From assembly GCA_041082245.1 (NCBI GenBank), contig JBDOIE010000052.1:1-41661 (forward strand): DNA of 41,661 nucleotides, given 5' to 3'. The notes under the pieces were generated by a model. It had not been told where the DNA came from. It did no database searches and saw only the letters and a list, made by a program, of their open reading frames with translations. Numbering within the stretch: position 1 is the stretch's first letter; each line of letters begins with the position of its first letter. The translations under genes were made by a program, and so were the position numbers. Positions 14,020 to 24,300 of this stretch are shown here, piece by piece. The DNA is from DAOTVY01 sp041082245. Lineage in GTDB: Bacteria > Chloroflexota > Chloroflexia > DTKN01.

Positions 14020-15711
14020 CTACGGCTGCTCCCGGGAGCGATACGGTTCCACCGGCCGGCTTCGCCCCAGAATGACCTTCTGCGTCTTGATGTACCAGGA
14101 GGTGATCGTGCGAAAGCGGTCGCCCAGGTCGTTCAGCGGAGCCAGCTCCACCCCGTGCACCCGGGAACTGACCAGATAGACGAATTCGGGGTAGTAAAGG
14201 GGAATCGCGGGAACCTCACGCATGAACAGTTCCTGGAACTGCCAGTACGCCTGCGTACGCTCGTCCCGGCCCTGCTGCATCCGTCCTTGTTCCAGCAGCC
14301 GATCGGCCTCGCTGTTCACAAAGCCGGAGAGGTTGAACCCTCCGGGGCCGGCCTGGCTGGAGTGCCACAACGCAAACCCGTCGGGGTCGCGCCCCAGCTG
14401 CCCCCACCCGTAGAGGAGCAGGTCATAGTCCCGCGCTTCCAACTTTTCCCGGAACGCAGTGGGATCCTCCTCCACCACGATCCGCACTGCAACCCCCAGG
14501 GGTGCCAGCTTTTCCTTGATCCTGCGCGCGATCGCCAACCGTTCCGGAGGGATCTCCCGGGTAAGCAAGTTCAACTCGAGCGAACGGACATCCCGATCCC
14601 GAACGCCGTCGCCGTTCTGGTCGTGCCAGCCGCTCTCTTCCAGCAGCCGGTTCGCTGCCTCCACATCGTGCCGAAAGGGCGCGAGGTCCGGCTTGTAGGC
14701 CCAGGAGATCGGGGAAATCGGCCCGTTGGCCGGGAACACCGGCTCTTTCAGCTCCTCGATGAGCGATGGAAGGTCAAGTCCAGAAGCAATCGCCTGCCGG
14801 ACGCGGCGATCTGCAAGCAGCGGCGACCGGGTGTTCAGGAACAGGATCGTACAGGCCTGCATGTAGGTACGATAGACGACAAGGTCGGAGCGGGCCGATG
14901 CATGTGCCAGCCCTTCGCTGGAGATCCCGAACGCGCCGTCGATCTCCTGATCCAGCAGGGCCTGTACAAGTTCCCCCTCGTCCCGATAGAACCGAAAACG
15001 CACCGTTTCCAGATAAGGCAACCGACCGTAAAAGAAGGGGTTGGCTTCCAGGTCCAGTACGGACAACCCGCCGCTCCCCTCCTGCACCCCGGAGACGCGG
15101 AACGGGCCGGTTCCCACTGGATGCAGGTTGAAATCGCTCCGCGCGAGCGCCGCCGGCTCCACGTCCTGGAGCAGGTGGGCCGGCAGGATCGGTAGCGTAG
15201 TATAGCTCAGGAAAGGCGCATACGGCCGTTCCAGGACGAAACGGACCCTGCGCTCGTCCAGTGCCGCGAAATCCACGCGCTTCCACAATTCGGCCAGGCC
15301 GTTCGGATCGGGCACCTCGGGGGAACGCACGAGGGAAAGCGTAAAGATCACGTCCGCGCTGGTTACTGGCAATCCGTCATGCCAGCGCAGGCCGCTTCGC
15401 AGCGTGCAGGTATAGACCGTGCCGTCGCTCGATACCTCCCACCGCTCCGCCAACACTGGGACGACGGAGCCGTCCGGCTCCAGGCGTGAGAGCCCGTCGA
15501 AGAGCAACGGAACGATGGACCGCTCCGCGTCGCTGCTCGCCAGCAGAGGATTGAGCGTCTGTACCGTTCCTGCGATCCCTTCGGTGTAGCTCCCTCCGTG
15601 CACCGGCAACACAACCGCCTGGCGCGTCAGGGAAAGCTGCGCAAGCAACCCCCCAACCGCAAGGATCCCAAGGACGGCGAGCAACGCCTGCCATCGCACC
15701 AGACGGGCCAT
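14020..15711 (-). CDS. ABC-type peptide/nickel substrate-binding protein (SBP family 5)
   Basis: A 563-residue extracytoplasmic protein. An N-terminal hydrophobic helix (residues 8-27) acts as a signal or anchor; no lipobox cysteine follows it. The mature part shows the family 5 pattern: TLNPLLASSDAERSIVPLLFDGL, LAERWEVSSDGTVYTCTLR, GLRWHDGLPVTSADVIFTL and HPVGTGPFRV. Relatives bind oligopeptides, dipeptides, sugars or nickel for an ABC importer. No permease or ATPase gene is in the window, so it either works with a distant transporter or has another role. The gene follows secG by 7 bases and shares its promoter. The secreted proteases nearby would supply peptides, but that link is only suggestive. 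Confidence 0.9.
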   Translation of the reverse strand: MARLVRWQALLAVLGILAVGGLLAQLSLTRQAVVLPVHGGSYTEGIAGTVQTLNPLLASSDAERSIVPLLFDGLSRLEPDGSVVPVLAERWEVSSDGTVYTCTLRSGLRWHDGLPVTSADVIFTLSLVRSPEVPDPNGLAELWKRVDFAALDERRVRFVLERPYAPFLSYTTLPILPAHLLQDVEPAALARSDFNLHPVGTGPFRVSGVQEGSGGLSVLDLEANPFFYGRLPYLETVRFRFYRDEGELVQALLDQEIDGAFGISSEGLAHASARSDLVVYRTYMQACTILFLNTRSPLLADRRVRQAIASGLDLPSLIEELKEPVFPANGPISPISWAYKPDLAPFRHDVEAANRLLEESGWHDQNGDGVRDRDVRSLELNLLTREIPPERLAIARRIKEKLAPLGVAVRIVVEEDPTAFREKLEARDYDLLLYGWGQLGRDPDGFALWHSSQAGPGGFNLSGFVNSEADRLLEQGRMQQGRDERTQAYWQFQELFMREVPAIPLYYPEFVYLVSSRVHGVELAPLNDLGDRFRTITSWYIKTQKVILGRSRPVEPYRSREQP

Positions 15712-15718
15712 TGCAGGA

Positions 15719-15946
15719 TCAGGGGAGCAGGCTGCTGATCAGCGAGAGGAGGAGAAAGACGACCACCAGCCCGATCGTCATCTGGAAGAGCGTTTTCTCC
15801 AGGCCCCGGCGGGTATGCAGCGGGGAAAGCATGTCCCGCCCGCCGAAGATCCCCCCAAAACCGGAACCTTTGGACTGCAGGATGATCACGGTCACCAGGG
15901 TAGCGCTGACCAGGATCTCGATCAGGTTCAGGGCGTTCCGCAGCAC
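15719..15946 (-). CDS. secG: Preprotein translocase subunit SecG
   Basis: A 75-residue protein with two membrane helices (about 8-25 and 54-74). They flank the conserved loop IILQSKGSGFGGIFGG, the hallmark of SecG. It is a small partner of SecYE that aids protein export across the inner membrane. The start is GTG at 15946 with GGAGGT nine bases upstream. A good promoter (16005-16033) drives it together with the substrate-binding protein gene. Length and topology are normal. Confidence 0.93.
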   Translation of the reverse strand: MLRNALNLIEILVSATLVTVIILQSKGSGFGGIFGGRDMLSPLHTRRGLEKTLFQMTIGLVVVFLLLSLISSLLP

Positions 15947-16004
15947 CGGTCACGACCTCCAGAAAGCATCGATGCCCGCCGCACCGACAGCGGGAAGCGC
16001 CGGT

Positions 16005-16033
16005 ATTATAGCACCGGTTGCGCCTCTTGGCAA
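16005..16033 (-). promoter_or_regulatory. secG promoter
   Basis: On the minus strand, TTGCCA (16028-16033), 17 bases, TATAAT (16005-16010). Its -35 box lies five bases from the -35 box of the divergent promoter at 16039. Confidence 0.8.
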
Positions 16034-16038
16034 CTTCC

Positions 16039-16067
16039 TTGACTGGAAAAGAAGGCCCTGGTATACT
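16039..16067 (+). promoter_or_regulatory. Promoter of the FAH-family gene
   Basis: TTGACT (16039-16044), 17 bases, TATACT (16062-16067), lying 35 bases before the start codon. Confidence 0.8.
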
Positions 16068-16102
16068 TCAAGCGCGGGCCTGCGACGATCGGAGGTATAC
16101 GG

Positions 16103-16858
16103 ATGTTCATCGTGCGCTGTGCGTACCGCGGCAAGGTCTGGACCGGCCTTCTGGGGCAGGGAACCGTCTACCGCGCCGCCGGGGAGTTCGACGACCTGCA
16201 TGCCGCAGAACCGCTTGCTCCCCTCGAGGAGGTGCGGTTGCTTGCACCCTGCACCCCCACCAAGGTCCTCGCGGTCGGGCGGAACTATGCCGCTCACGCC
16301 GCAGAATTCAACAACCCACCCCCCAGCGAACCGCTCCTTTTCCTGAAGCCCCCTAGCGCGGTCATCGGCCCGGGCGAGGCGATCGTGCGACCGAAGCTCT
16401 CGAGCCACGTCGGCTTCGAAGGGGAACTGGCGGTGGTCATCGGCCGGCGCTGCCGACGGGTACCTCCCGAGAAGGCGCTCGAATACATCCTCGGCTACAC
16501 CTGCGCGAACGATGTGACCGCCCGGGACCTGCAGCAGCGCGACGGCCAGTGGGCGCGCGCCAAAGGGTTCGATACCTTCTGTCCTCTGGGCCCCTGGATT
16601 GTGCCCGGGCTGGACCCGGGTAACCTCGAGGTTATCACCCGCGTGAACGGCGAACTGCGCCAGCACGGGCACACGCGCGACCTCCTCTTCTCCGTACCCG
16701 ATCTGATCGCCTACGTCAGCGCTGTGATGACGCTCGAACCAGGGGATGTACTGCTCACCGGGACGCCGTCCGGCGTCGGACCGCTCTACGCGGGTGACCT
16801 GGTAGAAGTCGAGATCTCGGGCATCGGAACGCTCGCCAACCCGGTCGTGGACGAGTAG
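16103..16858 (+). CDS. Fumarylacetoacetate hydrolase family protein
   Basis: A 251-residue enzyme of the FAH family (2-hydroxyhepta-2,4-diene-1,7-dioate isomerase or acylpyruvase-like). Visible motifs are GRNYAAHAAEF (59-69), FLKPPSAVIGPG (80-91), GFEGELAVVIG (104-114), CANDVTARDLQQRDGQWARA (135-154) and LTGTPSGVG near the C-terminus. Glu106, Glu108 and Asp137 are the expected divalent-metal ligands. The first 50 residues form the small N-terminal domain found in many bacterial members. The enzyme cleaves or isomerises C-C bonds in diketo or oxo acids such as oxaloacetate, acylpyruvates or aromatic breakdown products. No neighbouring gene fixes the substrate. It has its own promoter and ends 6 bases from the convergent permease gene. 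Confidence 0.92.
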   Translation: MFIVRCAYRGKVWTGLLGQGTVYRAAGEFDDLHAAEPLAPLEEVRLLAPCTPTKVLAVGRNYAAHAAEFNNPPPSEPLLFLKPPSAVIGPGEAIVRPKLSSHVGFEGELAVVIGRRCRRVPPEKALEYILGYTCANDVTARDLQQRDGQWARAKGFDTFCPLGPWIVPGLDPGNLEVITRVNGELRQHGHTRDLLFSVPDLIAYVSAVMTLEPGDVLLTGTPSGVGPLYAGDLVEVEISGIGTLANPVVDE

Positions 16859-16864
16859 CCGACC

Positions 16865-18085
16865 TCAGGACACTGTCCGAGCCGGCCGCTTTCCTTTTCG
16901 GCGCCGCACCGCCGGCGGTTGTACCCCTACAGGCAACACCGCTTCCTCTTCCGCCCCGGGCCCTAGCTCCGGAAAAGGCGTGCGGTCCAGCACCTTATTG
17001 TAGGCATAGAGCGCGAGCACTTTGAGCGATGCCAGGATCGGCCCGGAAAGATACGCCCCCACGATCCCTGCCACAGTCACCCCGACGACCACCCCCACGA
17101 GCACCACGAGCGGCGGCAGATCGATGCTCCCTCCCACGATCCTGGGGCAGAGAAAGTTGTTCTCCACCTGCTGGATGAGCACGTAGGCGCCCACCACGAT
17201 GAGCGCCACCCAGAAGTTCGGGAGCGGGATCCACATCGAACCCCGGAGCAAAGCGACCAGCGCGGCCGGCACAAGGGCCAGGAGGGGCCCCAGGTTCGGC
17301 ACGACCTCCATAACCCCCGCGAGAAGCGCGAGCGGGATCGCCCCCGGAATGCCCAGCGCGGTCAACACAACAAAGGTAATGCCCGCGATGATCAGACAAA
17401 GCAGGAGCTGTCCCCGGAAGAACGCGCTCCACACCGCGGCCAACCTCCGGCGCAGCTCGCGGAACTCTTCCCGGTACGCCTCCGGGACGAGCGGGTCCAG
17501 CCCGGCCCCCCATTTCGGCGCGTCTTTCACCATATAGAACGAGTAGAGCATCGTCAGGAAAAAGGCGACGAACGCCGAGGTCACTGTGGAGGCAAAGCCG
17601 CTCAACCATCGCCCCAGCTTCGGAAGCCAGGTCCCGGGGGGCGGGATGACCGGGGCAGCGCCCGCTTCCCCCAGAGCCTCCAGCGCCGGATCGACCAGCG
17701 GGCTCAGGTCCACTTCTGCTCCGGCCAGCGACACCGTGCGCCACCGCTCCAGCCACGCGCGTATCCCTTCCCGGGCTTTGGCTCCCAGTTCTATGAAGTT
17801 AACATCCAGCGAGCGGATCTCTTGAACGAGGTACGGGCCCAAGAGCACCGGGATCGAAGCCAGTGCCAGCAACAAGAGCAGATACACGACGATCGTAGCC
17901 AGAGTATGCGGCAAACGTAACCTGCGGTGCAGAAAGGATACGATCGGGTACAGCGCATAGGCGACGACCGCCGCCATCAGCACCATAGGGATCACGGTGC
18001 GGGCCAGATAGAGGAGGAGCAGCGCCAGCAACACCCCCACCACGACCACGATGCGCTTCGTCGTCTCGGTCCAGTGGGCTTCCAT
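16865..18085 (-). CDS. AI-2E family transporter (UPF0118 permease)
   Basis: A 406-residue membrane protein with about eight helices in the AI-2E family arrangement: helices near the N-terminus, a long soluble segment (about 75-150), then a C-terminal bundle. The last part contains GVMEVVPNLGPLLALVPAALVAL and a QQVENNFLCPRIVGGSIDLP stretch, both typical. Family members export small molecules or exchange sodium and protons; the autoinducer-2 name applies only to a few. A strongly basic tail (VRRRKGKRPARTVS) ends the protein and may face the cytoplasm. The ATG at 18085 has GGAGGGAAC upstream, and a good promoter is present at 18125-18153. Confidence 0.9.
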   Translation of the reverse strand: MEAHWTETTKRIVVVVGVLLALLLLYLARTVIPMVLMAAVVAYALYPIVSFLHRRLRLPHTLATIVVYLLLLLALASIPVLLGPYLVQEIRSLDVNFIELGAKAREGIRAWLERWRTVSLAGAEVDLSPLVDPALEALGEAGAAPVIPPPGTWLPKLGRWLSGFASTVTSAFVAFFLTMLYSFYMVKDAPKWGAGLDPLVPEAYREEFRELRRRLAAVWSAFFRGQLLLCLIIAGITFVVLTALGIPGAIPLALLAGVMEVVPNLGPLLALVPAALVALLRGSMWIPLPNFWVALIVVGAYVLIQQVENNFLCPRIVGGSIDLPPLVVLVGVVVGVTVAGIVGAYLSGPILASLKVLALYAYNKVLDRTPFPELGPGAEEEAVLPVGVQPPAVRRRKGKRPARTVS

Positions 18086-18124
18086 CGTGTTCCCTCCAGC
18101 CGCTCTCTGGCACCAACGGATTCC

Positions 18125-18153
18125 ATTCTACTACGCCGGCACGCAGGGGGCAA
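18125..18153 (-). promoter_or_regulatory. Promoter of the AI-2E family gene
   Basis: On the minus strand, TTGCCC (18148-18153), 17 bases, TAGAAT (18125-18130), about 40 bases before the gene. Confidence 0.75.
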
Positions 18154-18257
18154 GCACACGGCGAAACGTTCGGCTTTCGTGGGCGTCTTTTGTTTTTAGT
18201 GCGCTCCCCAGGAGATGTGCCTACAGTCCTCCGTAGGGGAGGCGTAGTTCAGGCACC

Positions 18258-18286
18258 TTGACGGACGGCGGCACCGGTCCTATCAT
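18258..18286 (+). promoter_or_regulatory. Promoter of the secreted subtilase gene
   Basis: TTGACG (18258-18263), 17 bases, TATCAT (18281-18286). It sits inside the longest open frame of the gene, which shows that translation must start later, at 18363. A perfect 10-bp inverted repeat (18259-18268 and 18303-18312) flanks the -10 box. Between this promoter and the one at 18125-18153, the gap holds only a T-rich patch and a short CCTAC/GTAGG hairpin. Confidence 0.75.
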
Positions 18287-18362
18287 AGGAATCGTTCCCC
18301 CTCCGTCCGTCATCGGCCTGACACCGGAACAGTCGGTACGCGAGCAGAAAGGAGGAGAAGAT

Positions 18363-21300
18363 ATGCGCGTGCCGAAAGCGGTCTCGATCCTTTCGATCCT
18401 CCTGTTCCTGGCGACGTTGCTTCCGGGGATGACTTCCGCCCGCACCCCCCCACCTCCCGAGACGCCCACCGCGCCCCCGCGAGGGACCCCCGAAGTCGAT
18501 CCCCAGATCCTCGCGGAAATGGACGCCTCCCCCGACGGTGCTGCCGGGTTCTTCGTGCGGTTCCGCGGGCAGGCGGACCTTTCCGCCGCGGACCAGATCG
18601 CGGATTGGAAGCTGCGCGGACGTTATGTCTACGAAGCTCTCCGGGCCACAGCGGAACGCTCCCAGAAGCGCGTACGCGCCTTCCTCGACGCCCGCGGCAT
18701 TCCATACCGCACGTTTCTCACCACGAACTCGATCTTCCTGACCGGCGACAAGGATCTCCTCCGCGACCTGGCGGCCTTTCCGGAAGTCGAGGCGTTCCGC
18801 GCCAACTATCGGCATCCGCTGGAGCCGATCCAACGCGGCGCTGCCGTAACCGCGCCTGTCGGCCCCTCCTGGAACATCATCCTGGTGGGTGCCGACCGGG
18901 TGTGGAGCGACTTTGGCGTGCGCGGTGAGGGGATCACCGTCGCCAACATCGACACTGGGGTCGACTATACCCACCCGGCGCTCTTTCCCAATTACAAGTG
19001 CGGCAGCGGACCCCACGACGATTGCTGGTACGATCCCTCCGCGATCTGTCCCCCGGGCCAGCCCTGCGACAACGTCGGCCACGGAACCCATACCATGGGC
19101 ACGATGGTCGGCGACGACGATCCGACCCTCTCTTATAACGTCGGTATGGCCCCCAACGCCCAGTGGATCGCCTGCAAAGGATGCGAGGATTGGTCCTGCT
19201 CCGATACCGCCCTCAACGCCTGCGCGGACTGGGTCCTTGCGCCCAACGGCAACCCGGACAACCGTCCGAATGTCGTCAACAACTCCTGGGGCGGAGGCGG
19301 GTGCCAGGAATGGTACCGCGATGCCGTCCAGGCCTGGCGCGCCGCGGGCATCTTCCCTGCCTTCTCGGCCGGCAACAGCGGACCCGGGTGCGGCTCTCTC
19401 GGTTCTCCGGGCGACTACCCGGAGTCGTTCGCATCCGGAGCAAGCGACGCGGACGACCAGATCGCCTACTTTTCCAGCCGCGGCCCCTCCTGCTGGGACG
19501 AGATCAAGCCCGAGGTTGCTGCTCCCGGCGTGGACGTCTGTTCCACCGTGCCGGGGGGCGGCTTCGAGTGCGCTGGCTGGTCCGGCACCTCGATGGCGAG
19601 CCCGCACTCCGCGGGGCTCGTTGCCCTCCTCTGGAGCGCGAGACCCGAGCTGATCGGCCATATCGAGACCACGGAGTATCTGATCACTTCCACCGCCGTC
19701 TGCCGCACAGACCTTTCCTGCGGTGGAGAAGAATGCCACAACAACGTTTACGGCTGGGGCCGAATTGACGCCTATGCCGCCGTGCAGCTCGTCGTATCCC
19801 GGGGCTACCTGCAAGGATACGTCCGGGATGAGGCCGGCGCCCCCTTGAGCGGAGCCGCCATCCTCGCCCGGCGCCGCGCCGCAACCATCACCGGCTACAC
19901 GGATCCCACGGGCTACTACACGATGTCACTCCCGGCCGGCACCTACACCGTCACCGCCGCGCTCTATGGATATGCGCCGGAGACCGTGACCGGGATCGAG
20001 ATCATCACCGACACTACGACTACCCAGAACTTTACCCTGACCGCCGTCCCCTTCTACGAGGTGTCGGGCACGGTTATCGACGCCCGGGGCGGCTGGCCGC
20101 TGTACGCCGAAATCGCGATCCAGGGCGACCCGATCTCCCCGCCGCCTCCCTACGATCGCGTGTGGACCGATCCGCTGGACGGCTCCTACAGCATCACCCT
20201 TGCGGCCGGCATCACCTATACCTTCCGTGTACTTCCCTGGTCCAAGGGCTACTTCGAGGAGAGACGCGCAGTCGGACCGCTGACGGGCAACGAGATCCAG
20301 GACTTTGCCCTGCAGGCCGATCCCGAGTCGTGCATCGCGCCCGGCTACCGGCCCAGTTTTGCCTACTACGAAGATTTCGAGGCGAGCGACGGGAACTACA
20401 AGACGATCGGCTCGACCTCCTGGGCCTGGGGCACCCCCACGAGCGGTCCGGGCAGTGCCCACTCCGGCCTCAACGCCTGGGGGACGAACCTCAACGGCAA
20501 CTACAACAACGCCGAAGACGGCTACCTGGTCTCCCCGCCGCTCGACCTGAGCGCCTACGCGGGACACGGGCTCTACCTCTCCTGGTGGCAGTGGCTCCAG
20601 ACGGAGGAGTGCTGCGACTTTGGTTCCGTAGAGGTCAGCAACGACGGCGGCAACAGCTGGACCCGTGTCTACGGGGAGGCTTTCGGGAACGTCGACCTTG
20701 CGTGGACCCGGCACTGGGTCTTCCTCGATCCCTCCTACGCCGTGGACGGCTTCCGTATCCGCTTCCGCCTGTTCAGTGACTGGTCGGTCACCTACCCCGG
20801 CTTTTATGTGGACGACATCGGGATCCTCCCCATGCCGCTGACCACCGTCTACAGCGAGGATTTCGAAGCGGGGAACGGCGGCTACACCACCCGCGGCGTG
20901 ACCTCCTGGGAGTGGGGCGTCCCCACAAGCGGCCCGGGCAACGCGCACTCCGGCAGCCATGTCTGGGCGACGAACCTCGAGGGCAACTACGGGGCGAACG
21001 AAAACGGCTATGTGGAATCGCCCGAGATCGACCTGAGTGCCTATGCCGACCAGACGCTCTACCTCCTCTGGTGGCAGTGGCTGCAGACCGAGAACCTCTT
21101 CGACTACGGCAGCGTCGAGGTCAGCTGGGACGGCGGAGCATCCTGGCAGCGTATCTACGGCGAGGTCAGCGGCAATGTGGACCTCGTGTGGAAGCAGCGC
21201 GCCGTGGTGCTCGATCCCTGGTACGCTACCGAGCACTTCCGGGTGCGCTTCCGGCTGCGGTCCGACCGCTCGGTGAACTTTCCCGGCTACTACGTCGACG

Positions 21301-24300
21301 ACGTGGCGATCGCCGTCTCCCCGCCGGTGGAACTCGTCTGCAACGTCCTGGAGGGTGGGCTGGTCCTGGGGAACGTCTATGATACGAACACCGGCGCTCC
21401 CCTGGAGGGCGCCCGGGTGGTCAACGATAGCTTCCGGATGGATCGAACCCGCTACACCCCGGATCCGGCCGAGGACGACGCGTTCTACCTGCTCTTCTCG
21501 CCGTCGGGGTTCCACTTCTTCACCGCCACCATGGCCGGCGGATACCGGCCGGACGTGAGACTCGTCGAGGTGCCGCTGGGCGGCGCCGTGCGCCAGGATT
21601 TCGAGCTCCCCGCCGGCCGCCTGGAGGCTTCTCCTGCGGGTCTCGCCGTCACGCTCGACATGGGGCTGTCCACGACGCTCCCCCTGACCCTCCTGAACAC
21701 CGGCTCTGCGGAGGCGCAGTTCGCGGCGCGCGAAAGCGACCGGGGATTCGTCCCGGCCGTGGCAAGCCTTCCGCCGAGCGGCGAACCGTTCAGCGCTCCG
21801 GCCCCTGTGGGCCCGCTCTCCGTGCGCAGCGCGGAAGGCCGGGCGGCCTTCTCCGCGATGGCCCACCCCCTCGCCTGGAACGGCGCAAGCCCGGTACCGG
21901 GCGGGGTCGTACGGTATGCGCACGCCCAGTGCCCTGGCGAGAAGGACACCTTCTATGTCATCTCCGGGGTGGACAGCTCCTACAGCCTGACGCCGAACGC
22001 TTGGCGCTACGATGCCGCGACGGACACCTGGACGGCGCTTGCCCCCTTCCCGGCCCCGCAGGAGGGACCGATCGCCGTCTGTGACGGGGGCCGCATCTAC
22101 GTCATGGGCGGAGGCGGCACAAACCAGTTCTATATCTACGACATCGCCTCCGACACCTGGAGCGCCGGGCCCGCTCTGCCCCGCAACGTTTGGGGCGCCG
22201 CGGCAGGTGTCTGGAACGGGCGCATCTACCTGATCGGCGGCGACGACGACTTCTGGTTCGGCGGCACCTCCGACCGCGTGGACATCTACGACATCGCCTC
22301 CGGCCAGTGGATCGGCACCGGCCCATCGATGCCTTACGCCGCGTTCGCCACGGGCTTTGCCCAGGCCGGCCCCTACCTCTACCTCGTCGGCGGCTGGAAC
22401 GACAACTACCCCCAGAACCTGGACGTAACCCAGCGCTTCGATATGGAAAACGGCACCTGGGAGGTCGGTCCCGCCTTCCCGAGCGCCCGCGCGGACCTCG
22501 CGGTGGCGATCACCAGCCAGTACCTCTACGCGATGGGCGGCGACGCGAACCAGGGCTCCCCCTTCGATCCCACCACCACCGTCGAGCGGCTCGACTGGAC
22601 TGCCTGGCCGGGCGGCGCCTGGACCGAAGCAGACCCCCTGCCCAAGGCTTACACCTCCAATAACGCCGGCTACTGCACCGAGGCGCGCAGCGGGGGCGAG
22701 GTATGGAGCGTCGGCGGCTACGACGGCGGTGCGATCACCGGGGATACCTGGTACCTGCCCTCCGAGCCGTGCTTCAGCCTGGACGTACCGTGGCTTTCCG
22801 TTGCGCCGATCACCGGCACCGTGGATGTAGGCGGGAGCCAGGTGCTCACGGTCACCATCGATGCCAGCGTGCCCGAGGTGGACCAGCCCGGTAACTACTA
22901 CGCTACGCTCTCCTTCGCCAACGATACCCCGTACGGTGCCGTTGCGGTCCCCGTGACCCTGACCGTGCCCGCGCCGGCCTCCTGGGGCAAGATCGCGGGC
23001 ACCGTCTACAGCCTCGGTTACTGCGACGCAAACACGACCACCCTGGCTGCCCAGATCCTGATCGAGAGCACAACCGGCCAGACCTGGACCGTCCGCACCC
23101 GCCAGGACGGCTCCTACGTCCGCTGGCTGGAGGCCGGCACCTACACAGTGACCGTGTCCGCCCCCGGCCACCTGCCGCAGACCGACGTACTCGTCCTGGA
23201 ACCGGGCCAGGTGCTGGCACACGATGTCTTCCTGCTCCTCGACCAACCTTGCGCTGTGCTCGAACCGGCTGCGATCGACATCTGGCTCCCCTACGGCACC
23301 GGCACCTACACGCACCCGACGGGGCTGACGCTGTCCAACCACGGAGCCCACGAGCTGCTCTTCACGCTGCGCGAGTTCAGCGGGTCGTTCGGGCTCGCCC
23401 GGGGCACGATCGAGTATCTCCCGGAGCCTGAGCCCGGGGATACAGCGGCGCTGCTGCATAACGGGCCCGTCCAGGGGACACTTTCCCGGCGGCCGTACGT
23501 CTACCATGTGCCGGGCCTCGAGCAGTTCAACATCATCGCCTACGCGGACGACGACCAGCACTACCCGACCGCGGTCGAGATCGCACTGCAGAGCCTCGGC
23601 CTTCCCTACACCTTCTACGGCTACGATCCGTCCGGCGAAAACCTGGGACGCTTCCGCGACGACGTGGAGCAGGGCGGCTGGGACCTCGTCATCCTGGCAT
23701 CCGACTCCTGGTCGTTCGTCGATGCCAGCGAGTACGCGGCCGTGCAGCATCACCTGGAGGCCGGCGGTATGGCGATCGTGCAGTCGTGGGCAGTCGGCGT
23801 GGATCCGGCCCACCAGAACCACCCGCTCTGGGCGCTGTTGGGGGCACAGTACGCCGGCTGGCTGAACTCGCCCGCCCCGCTCTACTGGTGGGACGATGCG
23901 CATCCTCTCTTCAACGTCCCCGAGCAGGTGCCCGAGTTCACGGAGCTGAACGACCTGGGCTACTGGGCCTACGGTGCCCGGATGACGCTCCTGGGCGGCC
24001 CGGAAACCGGGCTGGGTGGCTTCACCGAAGCTCCCGCGGCCGGGCAGGCGGGCATCATCCTGCGCGACGACTGGAGGGCGATCTACAAGGGCCTGACCGA
24101 CAACCTCAACTCCGCGGATCGGGACGGCGACGGCAAGTGGGACCCGAGCGAGTGGTGGACGAACGCCATCCAGTTCGTCCTCTTCCCGCCCAGCGAAGTG
24201 CCGTGGCTCTGGGTGGAACCGATCACCGGGACCGTGCCGGCTTACGGGAGCCTCCACGTGGACCTCTACGTGACCGGTGTACTGACCGATCCGCTGCCGG

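Noticed and set aside
13906..15195. A 429-codon plus-strand frame opposite the substrate-binding protein gene
   Set aside because: It begins inside the HEAT gene, is rich in Pro/Arg/Gln and has no family match, while the minus strand encodes a clear SBP family 5 protein.
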